This document shows, piece by piece, positions 43,463 through 52,401 of a stretch of DNA of 64,000 bases. Under the pieces are notes generated by a model. That model was not told the DNA's origin, did no database searches, and worked only from the letters and a program-made list of their open reading frames with translations. This DNA is from Amycolatopsis sp. A133. Its GTDB lineage: Bacteria > Actinomycetota > Actinomycetes > Mycobacteriales > Pseudonocardiaceae. Position numbers and translations under genes: made by a program. The stretch is taken from contig NZ_JAVHJU010000038.1 of NCBI RefSeq assembly GCF_031082405.1, positions 1 to 64,000 of the forward strand, in the 5' to 3' direction. The number at the start of each line of letters is the position of its first letter. Positions within the stretch are counted from its first letter, which is position 1.

Positions 43463-43993
43463 ATGACCGACCGACCGGCCGACCTCGACTACCTCTCGTT
43501 CGTCGACTACGCGATCGGGAAGACGCAGGCCGAGCTGCCCGCGACCGACCCGGTGGCGATGCGCCTCGGCCTGACACTGCACCGCCTGGCCGGCGCGCTG
43601 GTCTACGACTGGGAGTCGACGGTCCACCGCCCGCGCGGCTGGAGCTGGGGCGGCTTCCGGGTGCTGTTCGTCCTGTGGCTGACGGGCCCGCTGGAGTCCC
43701 GCCACACGGCCCGGCTGGCCGGGATGAGCCGCGCGGCGGTGTCGGCGCTGGTCAAGACCCTGGAGCGGGACGGGCTGGTGACGCGCACCCCGGTCCCCCG
43801 CGACCGCCGCGCGGTGCAGCTGGCCCTCACCGAAGCGGGCCACACGGCGGTGACCGACGCCTACCAGGAGCACAACACGCGCGAGCAGGCCTGGGCGGCG
43901 TCGCTCACGCCGTCGGAACGGACGGTCCTGATCGGCCTGCTGGAGAAACTGACCACGGGCCCCGCGGCCGCGGCGGCCCAGCGCCTGGCCTAG
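43463..43993 (+). CDS. MarR-family transcriptional regulator
   Basis: 176 residues. The winged helix is clear: [42 protein letters not shown] with the recognition helix SRAAVSALV, and the wing [16 protein letters not shown]. It is divergent from the MBL-fold/hydroxylase operon and probably represses it until an aromatic substrate binds. Its TAG stop shares CTAG (43990-43993) with the ribA stop on the other strand. Confidence 0.92.
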   Translation: MTDRPADLDYLSFVDYAIGKTQAELPATDPVAMRLGLTLHRLAGALVYDWESTVHRPRGWSWGGFRVLFVLWLTGPLESRHTARLAGMSRAAVSALVKTLERDGLVTRTPVPRDRRAVQLALTEAGHTAVTDAYQEHNTREQAWAASLTPSERTVLIGLLEKLTTGPAAAAAQRLA

Positions 43994-44601
43994 CTGGCGA
44001 TCCCGGGCAGGCTGAGCGTGTGCCCGGTCTGCTCGGCCTTCGCCCGCAGGTACCGCACGTTGTTCTCGGTGGCGAACACCCCGGTCGGCACCTGGTCGCG
44101 CACGGCGATCCCGGCCGCCCGCAGCTGCGCCGCCTTGTCCGGGTTGTTCGACAGCAGGTCGACCCGCGCCACGCCGAGCGCACCCAGCATCTGCGCGGCG
44201 ACGGTGTAGTCGCGGGCGTCTTCGGGCAGCCCGAGCGCGGCGTTCGCGGCGTAGGTGTCGAGGCCGCCGTCCTGCAGGGCGTAGGCGTCGAGCTTGTTGT
44301 ACAGCCCGATCCCCCGGCCTTCCTGCCGCAGGTAGAGCAGGTACCCACCGGCCTCGGAGATCCGCGTGACGGCCTCGGCCAGCTGCGGGCCGCAATCGCA
44401 GCGCGCCGACCCGAAGACGTCCCCGGTGAGGCACTCCGAGTGCGGCCGCACCAGCGGCACCTCGCCGGGAGTGCCGAGGACGAACGCCAGGTGCTCACCC
44501 CCGTCGCCCAGCCCCCGGAAGGTGACGGCTTCGGCGTCGACCGCAATTCCGCCGTCGAGCCGCAGCGGGATCCGCACCCGTGTCCGCACCTCAGCCGTCA
44601 T
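43990..44601 (-). CDS. ribA: GTP cyclohydrolase II
   Basis: 203 residues, RibA alone (no DHBP synthase fusion). It opens the imidazole ring of GTP in the first step of riboflavin synthesis. The zinc motif is [18 protein letters not shown] with all three Cys; the catalytic segment [13 protein letters not shown] and the substrate motif LLSNNPDK are intact. ATG at 44601 is preferred over a GTG eight codons upstream because AGGGG precedes it. It stands alone here, outside a rib operon, so it may be a second copy serving flavoprotein demand or a secondary pathway. Confidence 0.92.
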   Translation of the reverse strand: MTAEVRTRVRIPLRLDGGIAVDAEAVTFRGLGDGGEHLAFVLGTPGEVPLVRPHSECLTGDVFGSARCDCGPQLAEAVTRISEAGGYLLYLRQEGRGIGLYNKLDAYALQDGGLDTYAANAALGLPEDARDYTVAAQMLGALGVARVDLLSNNPDKAAQLRAAGIAVRDQVPTGVFATENNVRYLRAKAEQTGHTLSLPGIAS

Positions 44602-44703
44602 GCCGTTGCCCCTGGAGTCGCCCACAAGATCGACCCTACACGAGGTTCAAATTCGAACATCGCTGGTCTTCGCAGGTCCCTCACCCACGAAGACCGGCAC
44701 TGC

Positions 44704-47700
44704 TCAGGCCTCGGCTCGAGGGGGTTGCCCGCCCGATTCGAGGGTCCGCGCCAGCCCGAGGACCGTCGAGAGGAGCTGGCTCACGTTCTTCGTCAGCTTC
44801 TTGAGCCCGAGCTGCGCGAGAACGGCCCGGAACAGCGCTTCTTCGTCGTCCCAGCCGTGCCGATCGGCCAGTTCCCGCATGACTGTGGCCAGCTCCCGCG
44901 GAGGAACGTCACCCAGGTCACGAGGCCCCAGCTCACGCACCCGGACCAGCGGCTGGTCCGGCAGCCGGTAGGTGCGGGGCCGGACGCCCGACCGCCCGAG
45001 CGGATCGTCGGCGAGAAGCACGCCTCGGCGGACCGCGAGACTCACCGCGGAGTTCAACAGCCGTGCCAGCTGGGAGCCGACCCTGAGCCCACCGGAGGAC
45101 TGCACATAGAGGCGGTGGATCCGGTCACCCGACACGGGCCCCTCGGCGGCCACGATGGCCTGGATACCCTCGATCAGCTCGTCGCGCGTGGCGTCGGACG
45201 CCGGCGTCAGCCGGCCGGAGAAGACCCCGTAGGCCTCCAGCGCCGGCTGCGCACGGTCAACTGCCGGCTGTTCGACGCCGGCGACCTGCGTTCGGACAGC
45301 CGAGCGCTCCCCGGACGAGGCGGCCGGCTCCACCGGCACCGCACCCTCGTCGACGGCGTCTTCCGCCGGCCACTCCCAGTCTTGTTCGGCCGGCGGGGCC
45401 GGCGCAGGCGAGGCGATCGCCGGCTCCGGCTCGACCTCCTCGATCACCGCCGGCAGCAGCTCGACGGCTTCGGGCGATTCCGCCGCCTCGGCGGCAGGTG
45501 ACCAGCCCGAGGGATGGATGTCTTCCTCCTGGAGCAGCTCCCACAGCCCGGCGAGCGCTTCCGTCCGGTCCACGTCGAACGCCGACCCGGCGATCCGGAA
45601 GAAACGCCAGCCACACCGTTCGAGGTCACGTTGCCGTGCGAGATCCCGTTCGTACGCCTCGGGGCCGTGCCACTGGTCGCCGTCGCACTCGACCGCCAGA
45701 CGTCCGTGGGCACCCACCACCACGAGGTCGATCCGATAGCCCAGCGACGGGTACTGCGCAAGCACGGTGTACCCGCGGTCGACGATGCGGTTGTACACGC
45801 GCTGCTCGAAGAGTGAGTCGAACGGCTCGACCCGGCGGTCCTCCGGCACCGCTTCGCTGGATGCCCCGGCTTCGGCGTTCCGGCCTCGCGCGATCACCCC
45901 GTAGCTGTAATCGAGCAGCTGGAACCGCATGCACTCCCGGTTCGGCAACTCGTCCGGGCGCACCGAGTGGAAGATCCAGACCTGGTCCTTCGCGCGCGAA
46001 ACCGCGACGTTGTAGCGCTGGACGTACTGCTCCTGCGTCAGCGCCACCATCCGCTTGTCGGGTGCCGGAGCCGCCACCATGGAAAGGAACACCACGTCCC
46101 GCTCCGAGCCCTGGAAGTCCGCGGCATCCCCGCACCGGAAGTCGCGGCTCGTCCAGTCCTCCTTCGAGATGCGCCCCAAGAGCTTGTTCTGGATCTCCTT
46201 CGCCTGGGTCGGACCGAGGAGCGAGACGACACCGAAGGTCTTGCCGTCGTAGGCCGGGTCGGCGAGGCACTTCTCGATCTGCTCGACGATCGCTTCGGCT
46301 TCGACGGGGTTGCTCTTGTTCGTGACGCCCCGCTCGTAACCGTCCTCCAGGTAGACCGCCTTGATCGGCTCGAGGCGGTCGGCGCCGTACTGGCGGACCG
46401 GGACGAGCCGGATACCGTCCGGCTCGTAGGCGATCCGGTTGGAGAACCCGATGATTTCCGGGACGCACCGACGGTGCTCGATCAACGTGATCAGCTTCCC
46501 GTACCGCATCTTGGCTTCGTCGAAGAGACTGCGACGCGGATCGTGCCAGGTGTCGCGGTACCGGTCTCCCGCCAGGTACTGCCGCGCGAGGTCCCGCAGC
46601 TGCTGCTGGTCGACGCCGACCGCCGAGGGCGAAACCTGCCGGTCGTCCCCGATGACCACGATCTTCTTGGCCAGGTACTGCAGGAAGACCGCTTCCGTCC
46701 CGGCCTGCGAGGCCTCGTCCACCACGACGACGTCGAACATGTCCGGCCGCACGCGGAGCTGCTCGGCAATCCGGTAAATCGGCATGATCCACACGGGCAC
46801 CGACGGACGGCAGCGGTCCATCGCCTTGCGGATCTCGGCGCGGCGCTGGTTGCGGTAGATCCCGGTGTTCTTTCCCGCCCGCTGGACGAGCTGGGCGTAC
46901 TGGGTCAGGTCGGCGCGCGCGGCGCCACTGAGGCGCTCCGGCGACGCAGCATGATCCCAAGCACGCCCCGCGGCGATCGTTTCGGCTTCGTGCCGGATGG
47001 CTTGTTCGATCCTCGTGATGTCCGACTGGAGGTCGTTCACGTCGATCGACTCCTGCTGCGTGATCCACGCCCGAGCCGCGCTCCAGTTCCACGCTTCCGA
47101 GAAGGTCGCGAGGCGTTCGGCCCAGTCCGGGTGGCCCGGGTCGGAAACGACTCCCTCGTACAGGCGTGGCGCGGCGGCCCGGAGGACGCCGCCGAGCTGA
47201 TCACGGCGACCGGCCTGACCGCGTACCTCCCAAAGACGCGTGAGCGTCCGGCGAGCGACGGCGAAGCGCTCGCTGTCCCGGTTCTTGACGGCATCCAGCA
47301 GGTCGGCGACGCACTGGGCGGAGTCGGACCACTGGGCGGTTTCCCCGACGAACCGCTCGAGCGCGACCAGCGGCGCGGCCGCCGCCGCCTTCGCCTCTTC
47401 CGCCGCCGCGGCGTCCGTCAAGCTCGCGTACCGCCGGACGCCCCCGAGGTCGTTCCAGTCCGGGGAGGGCAGCTCGAGCCGGCGCAAGCGCTGCTCTTCC
47501 GCTGCCAGCTCATCGGCGAGGGCGAGGACCCGGTGCAGTTGCCTGAGTTCCGTGCTGTGCCACTGAAGCCGTTCCTGAAGGGTGTCCTCGGGCGGGATCA
47601 CCATGCTTTCCGGCCAAGCCCGGTCGAGCGCGGTCAGTACCTTGCTCCCCTCGGCCCAGGCGATGAACGCCTGCAACCGGGGCGCGGATGTCGGCGCCAG

Positions 47701-49950
47701 GCCGTCGACCAGGACGTTCTCGAACAGCGGCTGGGCCTGTTTGAGGATCTTGGGAGCGAAGGCGCCGATCTTGGGACTGCCGTCGGCCATCGTCTTGACG
47801 ACGCCACCTCCCGCGAGGAACCGCACGAGCTCGCCGGCGAGCGCAACCAGCGCACCGAGATCGCCGCCACGCACCACGACGTCGGTGAGCGGGCCGAGTT
47901 GCCCCACCCAGCCCGTACCCGTGGTGATCAGGCCGTGGATGGTTGCACCCCGGGCCCGCCACTGGCCGGCTCGTCCGGTCCGGACATCCCGCAACGCGTC
48001 GTCGAGCCACTGCTCCCGGCGGCCGAGCAGGTGGTCCGCCTCACCGGCGAGCCGGTGCAACCGGCTCTGGAGCTCGCTCCGCTGTTCGGGCGCGAGCCGC
48101 CGGACCGCGGAGAAGGCCGGGTGCTCTTTGAGCACCGCGTTCTCCTGGTCCGCCGCGGTGGCCCCGTTTTCGGCGGCGACCAACCGGGCGAACCGATCGG
48201 CGTCCACCAGCTGGGAGAGCACCGGCAGGCGCAGCCGGGATTGGGGTTCATCGGCACGCAGGTTTTCGTCGAGCAGGTAGCCGTGCCATTCCCGGGCCTC
48301 ACGACTGCTCAGGGGCGCTTCCTGGTCCGGGCCGACCGCGTCCGAGCCGAGCAGCCACCCCAGCCGGCCCTGCTCGGCGGTCAGCTGACGGGCGATCCCC
48401 GAGAGGGTGCCTCGATAGCCCCGGTGTTCCCACTCCAGGACCTCACGTTCACGCGCCTGCAGGAGCTTGCTGTGTGCGGCTGAGCGTTCGCGCCGGAGCC
48501 AGTCGACGGTCTCGAAGTGCTCCCGGATCGCCCGGGCGTTCTCTTCGCCGTCGTGTTCACTCGCCGCAGCCGCGATCTCCTGGACCGCCAGTTTCAGGTC
48601 GGCCATGTCCTCCCGGGAAGACCCGACGACCGCCACCGCCAGAGGTTTGATCTCCTCCGGGAGCTTGTCCCGCACCTCTCGCAACGCCCGGTCGGTGTGG
48701 GCGGTGACGAGAACCCGCTTGCCCTGCGCGAGCAAGTGCGAGATCAACGCCGCGGCCGTGTGGGTCTTGCCGGTGCCCGGCGGGCCCTGCACCAGGGTCT
48801 GGGACGCCGAGTCGACCCGCCTGATCACGTCGAGCTGGCGGTCGTTGACCGGAAGGGGCAGGAACGGCTCGTCGTCGACCAGCAAGATCGCACCGTCACC
48901 CGCTGCTGCCGGCGCTGCCGGCACGTGGTCGGGATCGATCAACGGGATCAGCCCGTCCGGCACTTCCCCGGTTTCGTCCAGCTGGTGCAGGATCGTGTCG
49001 AAGATTTCGATCAGCCCCTGCTGGCTGCGCCTCCGCAGGATCAGGGCCGGCGCGAAGGCCACTACTGCGTGTTTGCCGGGCACCGCGGGCTCGTCCTGGT
49101 CGCGGTACTCGCCATCGGAGTCGAGGCTGTGCACGAGCCGGCGTGCGAAGTCACCGGTGACGACCGGAGCCAGAGCCGGCCCCTCGTACGCCTTGACGTC
49201 CGCTCGGATCTCGTCGAGCTTGTCCGGGGCGGTGACCAGCCCGGGCTCGACCATGTCGAGTTCCAGCTGCACCGGCTCGGCCGACTCGACGGCGCGCACC
49301 ACCAGGCGGCCGGTCCGATCGTCGAAGTCCACCGATGCGGCGCTGGTCAGCAGGTGCCGCTTGATCCGATACCCGTTGACGGGTTGCCAGCCGAGGCAGC
49401 CGGTTCCGGCGACCAGCTCCAGCTCCTCGGGGCTTTCCGTGGCCGAGACGTAGATCGTGTAGAGCCGCGCGTACAGGTCTCGCGCAGGACGATCGATCCG
49501 TTCCTGTTCCGCCCATTCGAGCCAACGCGGCAGCCACGTGTCGTACTGCCGCTGAACCGCGGGGAAGCAATCCAAGGTGAGGGACACGGGCGTCCGGTCG
49601 GCAGTCGCCTCCGGCTCCGCCTCGGGTGCCGCTTCGGTGATCCGCTGCCGGAGCGCGGGCGTCCGCTCGGGATCGTCGACCGGTTCCGTCAGCCATCGCC
49701 CGAGTTCCGCGGCGGCTTCGGGCGGCGCGACCACCGGAACCCGAGCGATCGACAGCAGCGGCGCGTCCCCGGCCGGGACGTCTCTCGGCAGCCGGGCGAT
49801 GGCGGGGTGGACCGGAAGGTCCGCCAGCCAGATCACGTCGCCTTCGCGCTGGTAGACCTCGACCGACCGGACCGGGTTGGCCTTCAGCTGCTGCGCCCCG
49901 CGGAGAAATTCGAACAACCGACGCGCGCGGTCCACCAACGACGTACTCAT
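44704..49950 (-). CDS. SF1 (Dna2/Upf1-like) helicase fused to Vsr-like nuclease and DUF3320
   Basis: 1748 residues. Order: N-terminal region of unknown fold (1-370), helicase domain 1A with Walker A GPPGTGKTHTA (about 386), a ~680-residue helical insertion, Walker B VVVVDEASQ (about 1072) and GDDRQVSPSA, domain 2A with RYGKLITLIEHRRC, QGSERDVVFLS (about 1280) and VAVSRAKDQVWIF (about 1315). It is followed by a PD-(D/E)xK Vsr/MTES_1575-type nuclease (RIDLVVVG ... LAVECDGDQWHG, about 1405-1427), an acidic linker and a winged-helix DUF3320-like C-terminus. All helicase and nuclease motifs look intact. DUF4011/COG1112-type helicase-nucleases are frequent in phage defence; no partner gene is adjacent. 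ATG at 49950 follows AGGTGG. Confidence 0.88.
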   Translation of the reverse strand: MSTSLVDRARRLFEFLRGAQQLKANPVRSVEVYQREGDVIWLADLPVHPAIARLPRDVPAGDAPLLSIARVPVVAPPEAAAELGRWLTEPVDDPERTPALRQRITEAAPEAEPEATADRTPVSLTLDCFPAVQRQYDTWLPRWLEWAEQERIDRPARDLYARLYTIYVSATESPEELELVAGTGCLGWQPVNGYRIKRHLLTSAASVDFDDRTGRLVVRAVESAEPVQLELDMVEPGLVTAPDKLDEIRADVKAYEGPALAPVVTGDFARRLVHSLDSDGEYRDQDEPAVPGKHAVVAFAPALILRRRSQQGLIEIFDTILHQLDETGEVPDGLIPLIDPDHVPAAPAAAGDGAILLVDDEPFLPLPVNDRQLDVIRRVDSASQTLVQGPPGTGKTHTAAALISHLLAQGKRVLVTAHTDRALREVRDKLPEEIKPLAVAVVGSSREDMADLKLAVQEIAAAASEHDGEENARAIREHFETVDWLRRERSAAHSKLLQAREREVLEWEHRGYRGTLSGIARQLTAEQGRLGWLLGSDAVGPDQEAPLSSREAREWHGYLLDENLRADEPQSRLRLPVLSQLVDADRFARLVAAENGATAADQENAVLKEHPAFSAVRRLAPEQRSELQSRLHRLAGEADHLLGRREQWLDDALRDVRTGRAGQWRARGATIHGLITTGTGWVGQLGPLTDVVVRGGDLGALVALAGELVRFLAGGGVVKTMADGSPKIGAFAPKILKQAQPLFENVLVDGLAPTSAPRLQAFIAWAEGSKVLTALDRAWPESMVIPPEDTLQERLQWHSTELRQLHRVLALADELAAEEQRLRRLELPSPDWNDLGGVRRYASLTDAAAAEEAKAAAAAPLVALERFVGETAQWSDSAQCVADLLDAVKNRDSERFAVARRTLTRLWEVRGQAGRRDQLGGVLRAAAPRLYEGVVSDPGHPDWAERLATFSEAWNWSAARAWITQQESIDVNDLQSDITRIEQAIRHEAETIAAGRAWDHAASPERLSGAARADLTQYAQLVQRAGKNTGIYRNQRRAEIRKAMDRCRPSVPVWIMPIYRIAEQLRVRPDMFDVVVVDEASQAGTEAVFLQYLAKKIVVIGDDRQVSPSAVGVDQQQLRDLARQYLAGDRYRDTWHDPRRSLFDEAKMRYGKLITLIEHRRCVPEIIGFSNRIAYEPDGIRLVPVRQYGADRLEPIKAVYLEDGYERGVTNKSNPVEAEAIVEQIEKCLADPAYDGKTFGVVSLLGPTQAKEIQNKLLGRISKEDWTSRDFRCGDAADFQGSERDVVFLSMVAAPAPDKRMVALTQEQYVQRYNVAVSRAKDQVWIFHSVRPDELPNRECMRFQLLDYSYGVIARGRNAEAGASSEAVPEDRRVEPFDSLFEQRVYNRIVDRGYTVLAQYPSLGYRIDLVVVGAHGRLAVECDGDQWHGPEAYERDLARQRDLERCGWRFFRIAGSAFDVDRTEALAGLWELLQEEDIHPSGWSPAAEAAESPEAVELLPAVIEEVEPEPAIASPAPAPPAEQDWEWPAEDAVDEGAVPVEPAASSGERSAVRTQVAGVEQPAVDRAQPALEAYGVFSGRLTPASDATRDELIEGIQAIVAAEGPVSGDRIHRLYVQSSGGLRVGSQLARLLNSAVSLAVRRGVLLADDPLGRSGVRPRTYRLPDQPLVRVRELGPRDLGDVPPRELATVMRELADRHGWDDEEALFRAVLAQLGLKKLTKNVSQLLSTVLGLARTLESGGQPPRAEA

Positions 49951-50134
49951 TCCACCTACCCAGTCCACCAAGCCGTGTACGTGGATTCGAAAGCACCACG
50001 CTTGAGCACAGTCGCGGCCACGGTCGGAATGTCACCGACAGTTACCAAATCGTGAACCGCGGATTCGTCGCCGGCGATGGCGATGGCGTGCATCGCCGGG
50101 AAAACCGGTGGCGCCCAGGTCGTATCCTCTGGCC

Positions 50135-50767
50135 ATGATCCCCGGTGCCACCGCCGCCTCGTTCCTGCTGGTCGTCGTGCTCGGGGCGATGTCGCCCGGG
50201 CCCGACTTCGTTGTTGTGACGCGGTCGGCGCTCAGCGGGGGGCGGCGGGCCGGGATGGCCGCCGGGGCCGGGATTGCGCTCGGGGTGTTCGCCTGGGTGG
50301 TCGCGATCGCGCTCGGTGTTGCCGCCGTGCTCACCGCGTCCGCCGTTGCGTTCACCGTGGTGAAGCTGGCCGGGGCGGCCTACCTCGTGGTCCTCGGCGT
50401 CAAGGCGTGGCTCGCCGTGCGCCGTGGGGAGTACCGGGATCTCGCGGCCGCTGCCGGGCCCCGGCAGCTCGCGGCCGGGGCCGCCTTTCGCCAGGGGCTG
50501 GTGACCAACCTGCTCAACCCCAAGGTGGCCGTCTACTTCCTGGCGCTGCTCCCCCAGTTCCTCCCCGCGGACGGCTCCACCCTGCAGACGCTCGAACTGG
50601 CCGCCATCGCCACCGCCGGCACCGTCTTGTGGTTCGTCACCCTCGCCGTCGTGGTCGGGGCGCTGAAGAAGTTCTTCAGCGCCGGCCGCGTGCGCCGGGG
50701 CCTCGACGCCGTACTGGGTACCGTGCTCGTCGCGCTGGGGCTGAAGGTCGCCGCCGAAGCGGCGTGA
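50135..50767 (+). CDS. LysE-family amino-acid exporter
   Basis: 210 residues with about six hydrophobic helices. The family signature is the N-terminal SPGPDFVVVTRSALSGGRRAGMAAGAGIALG, followed by the conserved NPKVAVYFLALLPQF. LysE/RhtB proteins export amino acids or related small molecules. ATG at 50135 is chosen because it starts helix 1; a GTATCCTCT-like element lies just upstream. Its stop codon lies within a strong inverted repeat shared with the convergent MetE-like gene. Confidence 0.9.
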   Translation: MIPGATAASFLLVVVLGAMSPGPDFVVVTRSALSGGRRAGMAAGAGIALGVFAWVVAIALGVAAVLTASAVAFTVVKLAGAAYLVVLGVKAWLAVRRGEYRDLAAAAGPRQLAAGAAFRQGLVTNLLNPKVAVYFLALLPQFLPADGSTLQTLELAAIATAGTVLWFVTLAVVVGALKKFFSAGRVRRGLDAVLGTVLVALGLKVAAEAA

Positions 50768-50789
50768 GCCCGCCGGGCGGGCTCACGCC
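50761..50789. terminator. Bidirectional terminator-like stem over the lysE stop
   Basis: GGCGTGAGCCCGCC-G-GGCGGGCTCACGCC: perfect 14-base arms around one base, including the LysE stop codon and ending 6 bases before the stop of the convergent gene. No T tract, so termination is inferred from stability and position. Confidence 0.55.
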
Positions 50790-50795
50790 GTCCGC

Positions 50796-51857
50796 TCAGC
50801 CGAGCTGCTCCGACGCCAGCCGCGTGCCCTCGACGCGGGCCTTGATCTTCGCGAACGCGAGGTCGCGCGAAGTCGACGTGTCGTCGGCGAACGGGGAGAA
50901 CCCGCAGTCGTCGCAGGTCCCGAGCCGCTCGGCCGGTACGTACTTCGCCGCGGTGAGCACCCGGTCCCGCACCTCTTCCGGGGTCTCCACCCGCGGGTCG
51001 ATCGGATCGATGACGCCGACGAAGATCCGCTGGTCGGCCCGGAGGTTGTCGGCGATCACCCGCAGCGCGCGCTCGGGGTCGGCTTCGCTGGCCAGCTGGA
51101 CGAAGAAGCGGCCGGCCTTCAGCTCGAACAACGCCGGCAGCAGGCCCGCGTAGTCGACGTCGAGGCTGTGCACGGAGTCCTGGTCGCCGCCCGGGCACGT
51201 GTGGACGCCGATCTTCGCCCGCTCCTCGGCGGTGAACCGGTCGAGCACGGCGTTGTTCAGCTCGACGAACTGGCGCAGCAGCCCGCCGGTGGGGTCGAGC
51301 TTCAGCGACAGGCGGCCCTCGGTGAAGTCGATTTGCACGCTGTCCGCGCCCGCCTCGAGACTGCCCCGGATGTCCGCCTCGGCCTCGTTCACCAAGTCGG
51401 CGACGAACTGCTCCTGCGAGTAGCCCTCGATGCCGTCGCCCGGGTAGATCAGCGAGAGCGCGGACGCGGCGATCACCGCCTGCTTGACCGGCCGGTCGGT
51501 AAGCGTTTTCGCACGGGTCAGGTACGAGTCCGCGTGGGTCGCGTAGCGGAACGGGCCCGCGGTGAGCCGCGGCAGCTGCCGGGTGTGCCCGTCGGCGAAC
51601 GGGATGACGACGCCGTCGGGTGCCAGTGCGTCCAGCCCGGCCAGCGGGTACGTCGCGAAGCTCGGCTTGCCCTGTTCCCCGTCGGTCAGCACCGGGGAGC
51701 CGGTCTCCTCGAACCGGCGGATCGTGTCGGCCAGCGCCCGGCTTTCCAGCTCGGCGAGCGCGGCGGCGTCGATCCGGCCGGCCGCGAACCCGCCGAGGCC
51801 TTCGACGAGGTAGGCGGGACGCGGGATGCTGCCGATCGGTTCGGTGGGCAGGGTCAT
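50796..51857 (-). CDS. Cobalamin-independent methionine synthase-like (MetE C-domain) protein
   Basis: 353 residues, only the catalytic half of MetE. It keeps the start LPTEPIGSIPRP, the substrate motifs TDGEQGKPSF and SVQIDFTEGRLS, and zinc ligands in IGVHTCPGGD and GTCDDCGFSP. Single-domain proteins of this kind transfer methyl groups to or from thiols and need not make methionine. ATG at 51857 follows GGAGGAC. The leader (51858-52055) contains a long imperfect stem-loop. The window also holds the SAH-responsive ahcY, but the two are not linked. Confidence 0.85.
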   Translation of the reverse strand: MTLPTEPIGSIPRPAYLVEGLGGFAAGRIDAAALAELESRALADTIRRFEETGSPVLTDGEQGKPSFATYPLAGLDALAPDGVVIPFADGHTRQLPRLTAGPFRYATHADSYLTRAKTLTDRPVKQAVIAASALSLIYPGDGIEGYSQEQFVADLVNEAEADIRGSLEAGADSVQIDFTEGRLSLKLDPTGGLLRQFVELNNAVLDRFTAEERAKIGVHTCPGGDQDSVHSLDVDYAGLLPALFELKAGRFFVQLASEADPERALRVIADNLRADQRIFVGVIDPIDPRVETPEEVRDRVLTAAKYVPAERLGTCDDCGFSPFADDTSTSRDLAFAKIKARVEGTRLASEQLG

Positions 51858-51946
51858 CAAGTCCTCCGGCTGCTGGAAGGCGACTGACCGGCCACCGGCA
51901 CGAAGGCAGGACGTGGCCGCACCGACCGCCCCCACCCGCCGTCCGG

Positions 51947-51999
51947 CCGTGACCGGCCACGTTCAAGGGGCAACTTAACGTGGCCGTCCCCGGTCACGG
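51947..51999. other. Long stem-loop in the leader of the MetE-like gene
   Basis: Arms CCGTGACC + GGCCACGTT pair with AACGTGGCC + GGTCACGG (17 bp total), with a 13-base loop and a 6-base one-sided bulge. It lies 90 bases upstream of the MetE-like start, between divergent genes. It could be RNA structure or a DNA-binding site; the class is not recognised. Confidence 0.4.
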
Positions 52000-52055
52000 A
52001 GCGCGGATCACCCGGTCGGAGCAGAGAAAAGCACAAAATCGGAAGGCGTTCGGCG

Positions 52056-52080
52056 GTTAGCGAAGAGGACGATTGGGTAT
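52056..52080 (+). promoter_or_regulatory. Sigma-B/F-type promoter
   Basis: GTTA (52056-52059), 15-base spacer, exact GGGTAT (52075-52080), ending 42 bases before the DUF3040 start. Same signature as the four sites in the 0.6-3.7 kb stress cluster. Confidence 0.6.
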
Positions 52081-52122
52081 TCGCTACGGCGATACGGCGG
52101 GTTCGGCGCCGAAGGAGGCCCG

Positions 52123-52386
52123 ATGCTCAGTCACCACGATCGCACCGAGCTCGAGAAGATCGAGCGCAGTCTCGAGCTCAGCGACCCGGATCTGGCGGCG
52201 GCGCTTCGCGACGGCAAGCGCCCGAAGTCGCGCGCGCTCCGCGGCGCCCTCCTGATCGTCTTCGACATCACCGCCGTGACGCTGCTGGTCCTGGGCCTGG
52301 TGCTGCCCGACCCCGGGGTGACGCTCTGCGGGATCCTCGCGCTCACCGCCACCGTCTGGACCCACGTGGCGCGGCACCGGATCTGA
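52123..52386 (+). CDS. DUF3040 membrane protein
   Basis: 87 residues. N-terminal DUF3040 signature (LSHHDRTELEKIERSLELSDPDLAAAL) followed by two membrane helices (ALLIVFDITAVTLLVLGLVL; VTLCGILALTATVWTHVA). Function unknown in the family. It has a near-perfect stress-type promoter and lies 15 bases before dinB, so the polymerase may be transcribed with it. ATG follows GAAGGAGG. Confidence 0.88.
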   Translation: MLSHHDRTELEKIERSLELSDPDLAAALRDGKRPKSRALRGALLIVFDITAVTLLVLGLVLPDPGVTLCGILALTATVWTHVARHRI

Positions 52387-52401
52387 GGCAGACTGGGCGG
52401 G

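Noticed and set aside
51858-52122. SAM or cobalamin riboswitch ahead of the MetE-like gene
   Set aside because: No SAM-IV core or B12 box could be found; only an unclassified stem-loop is reported.
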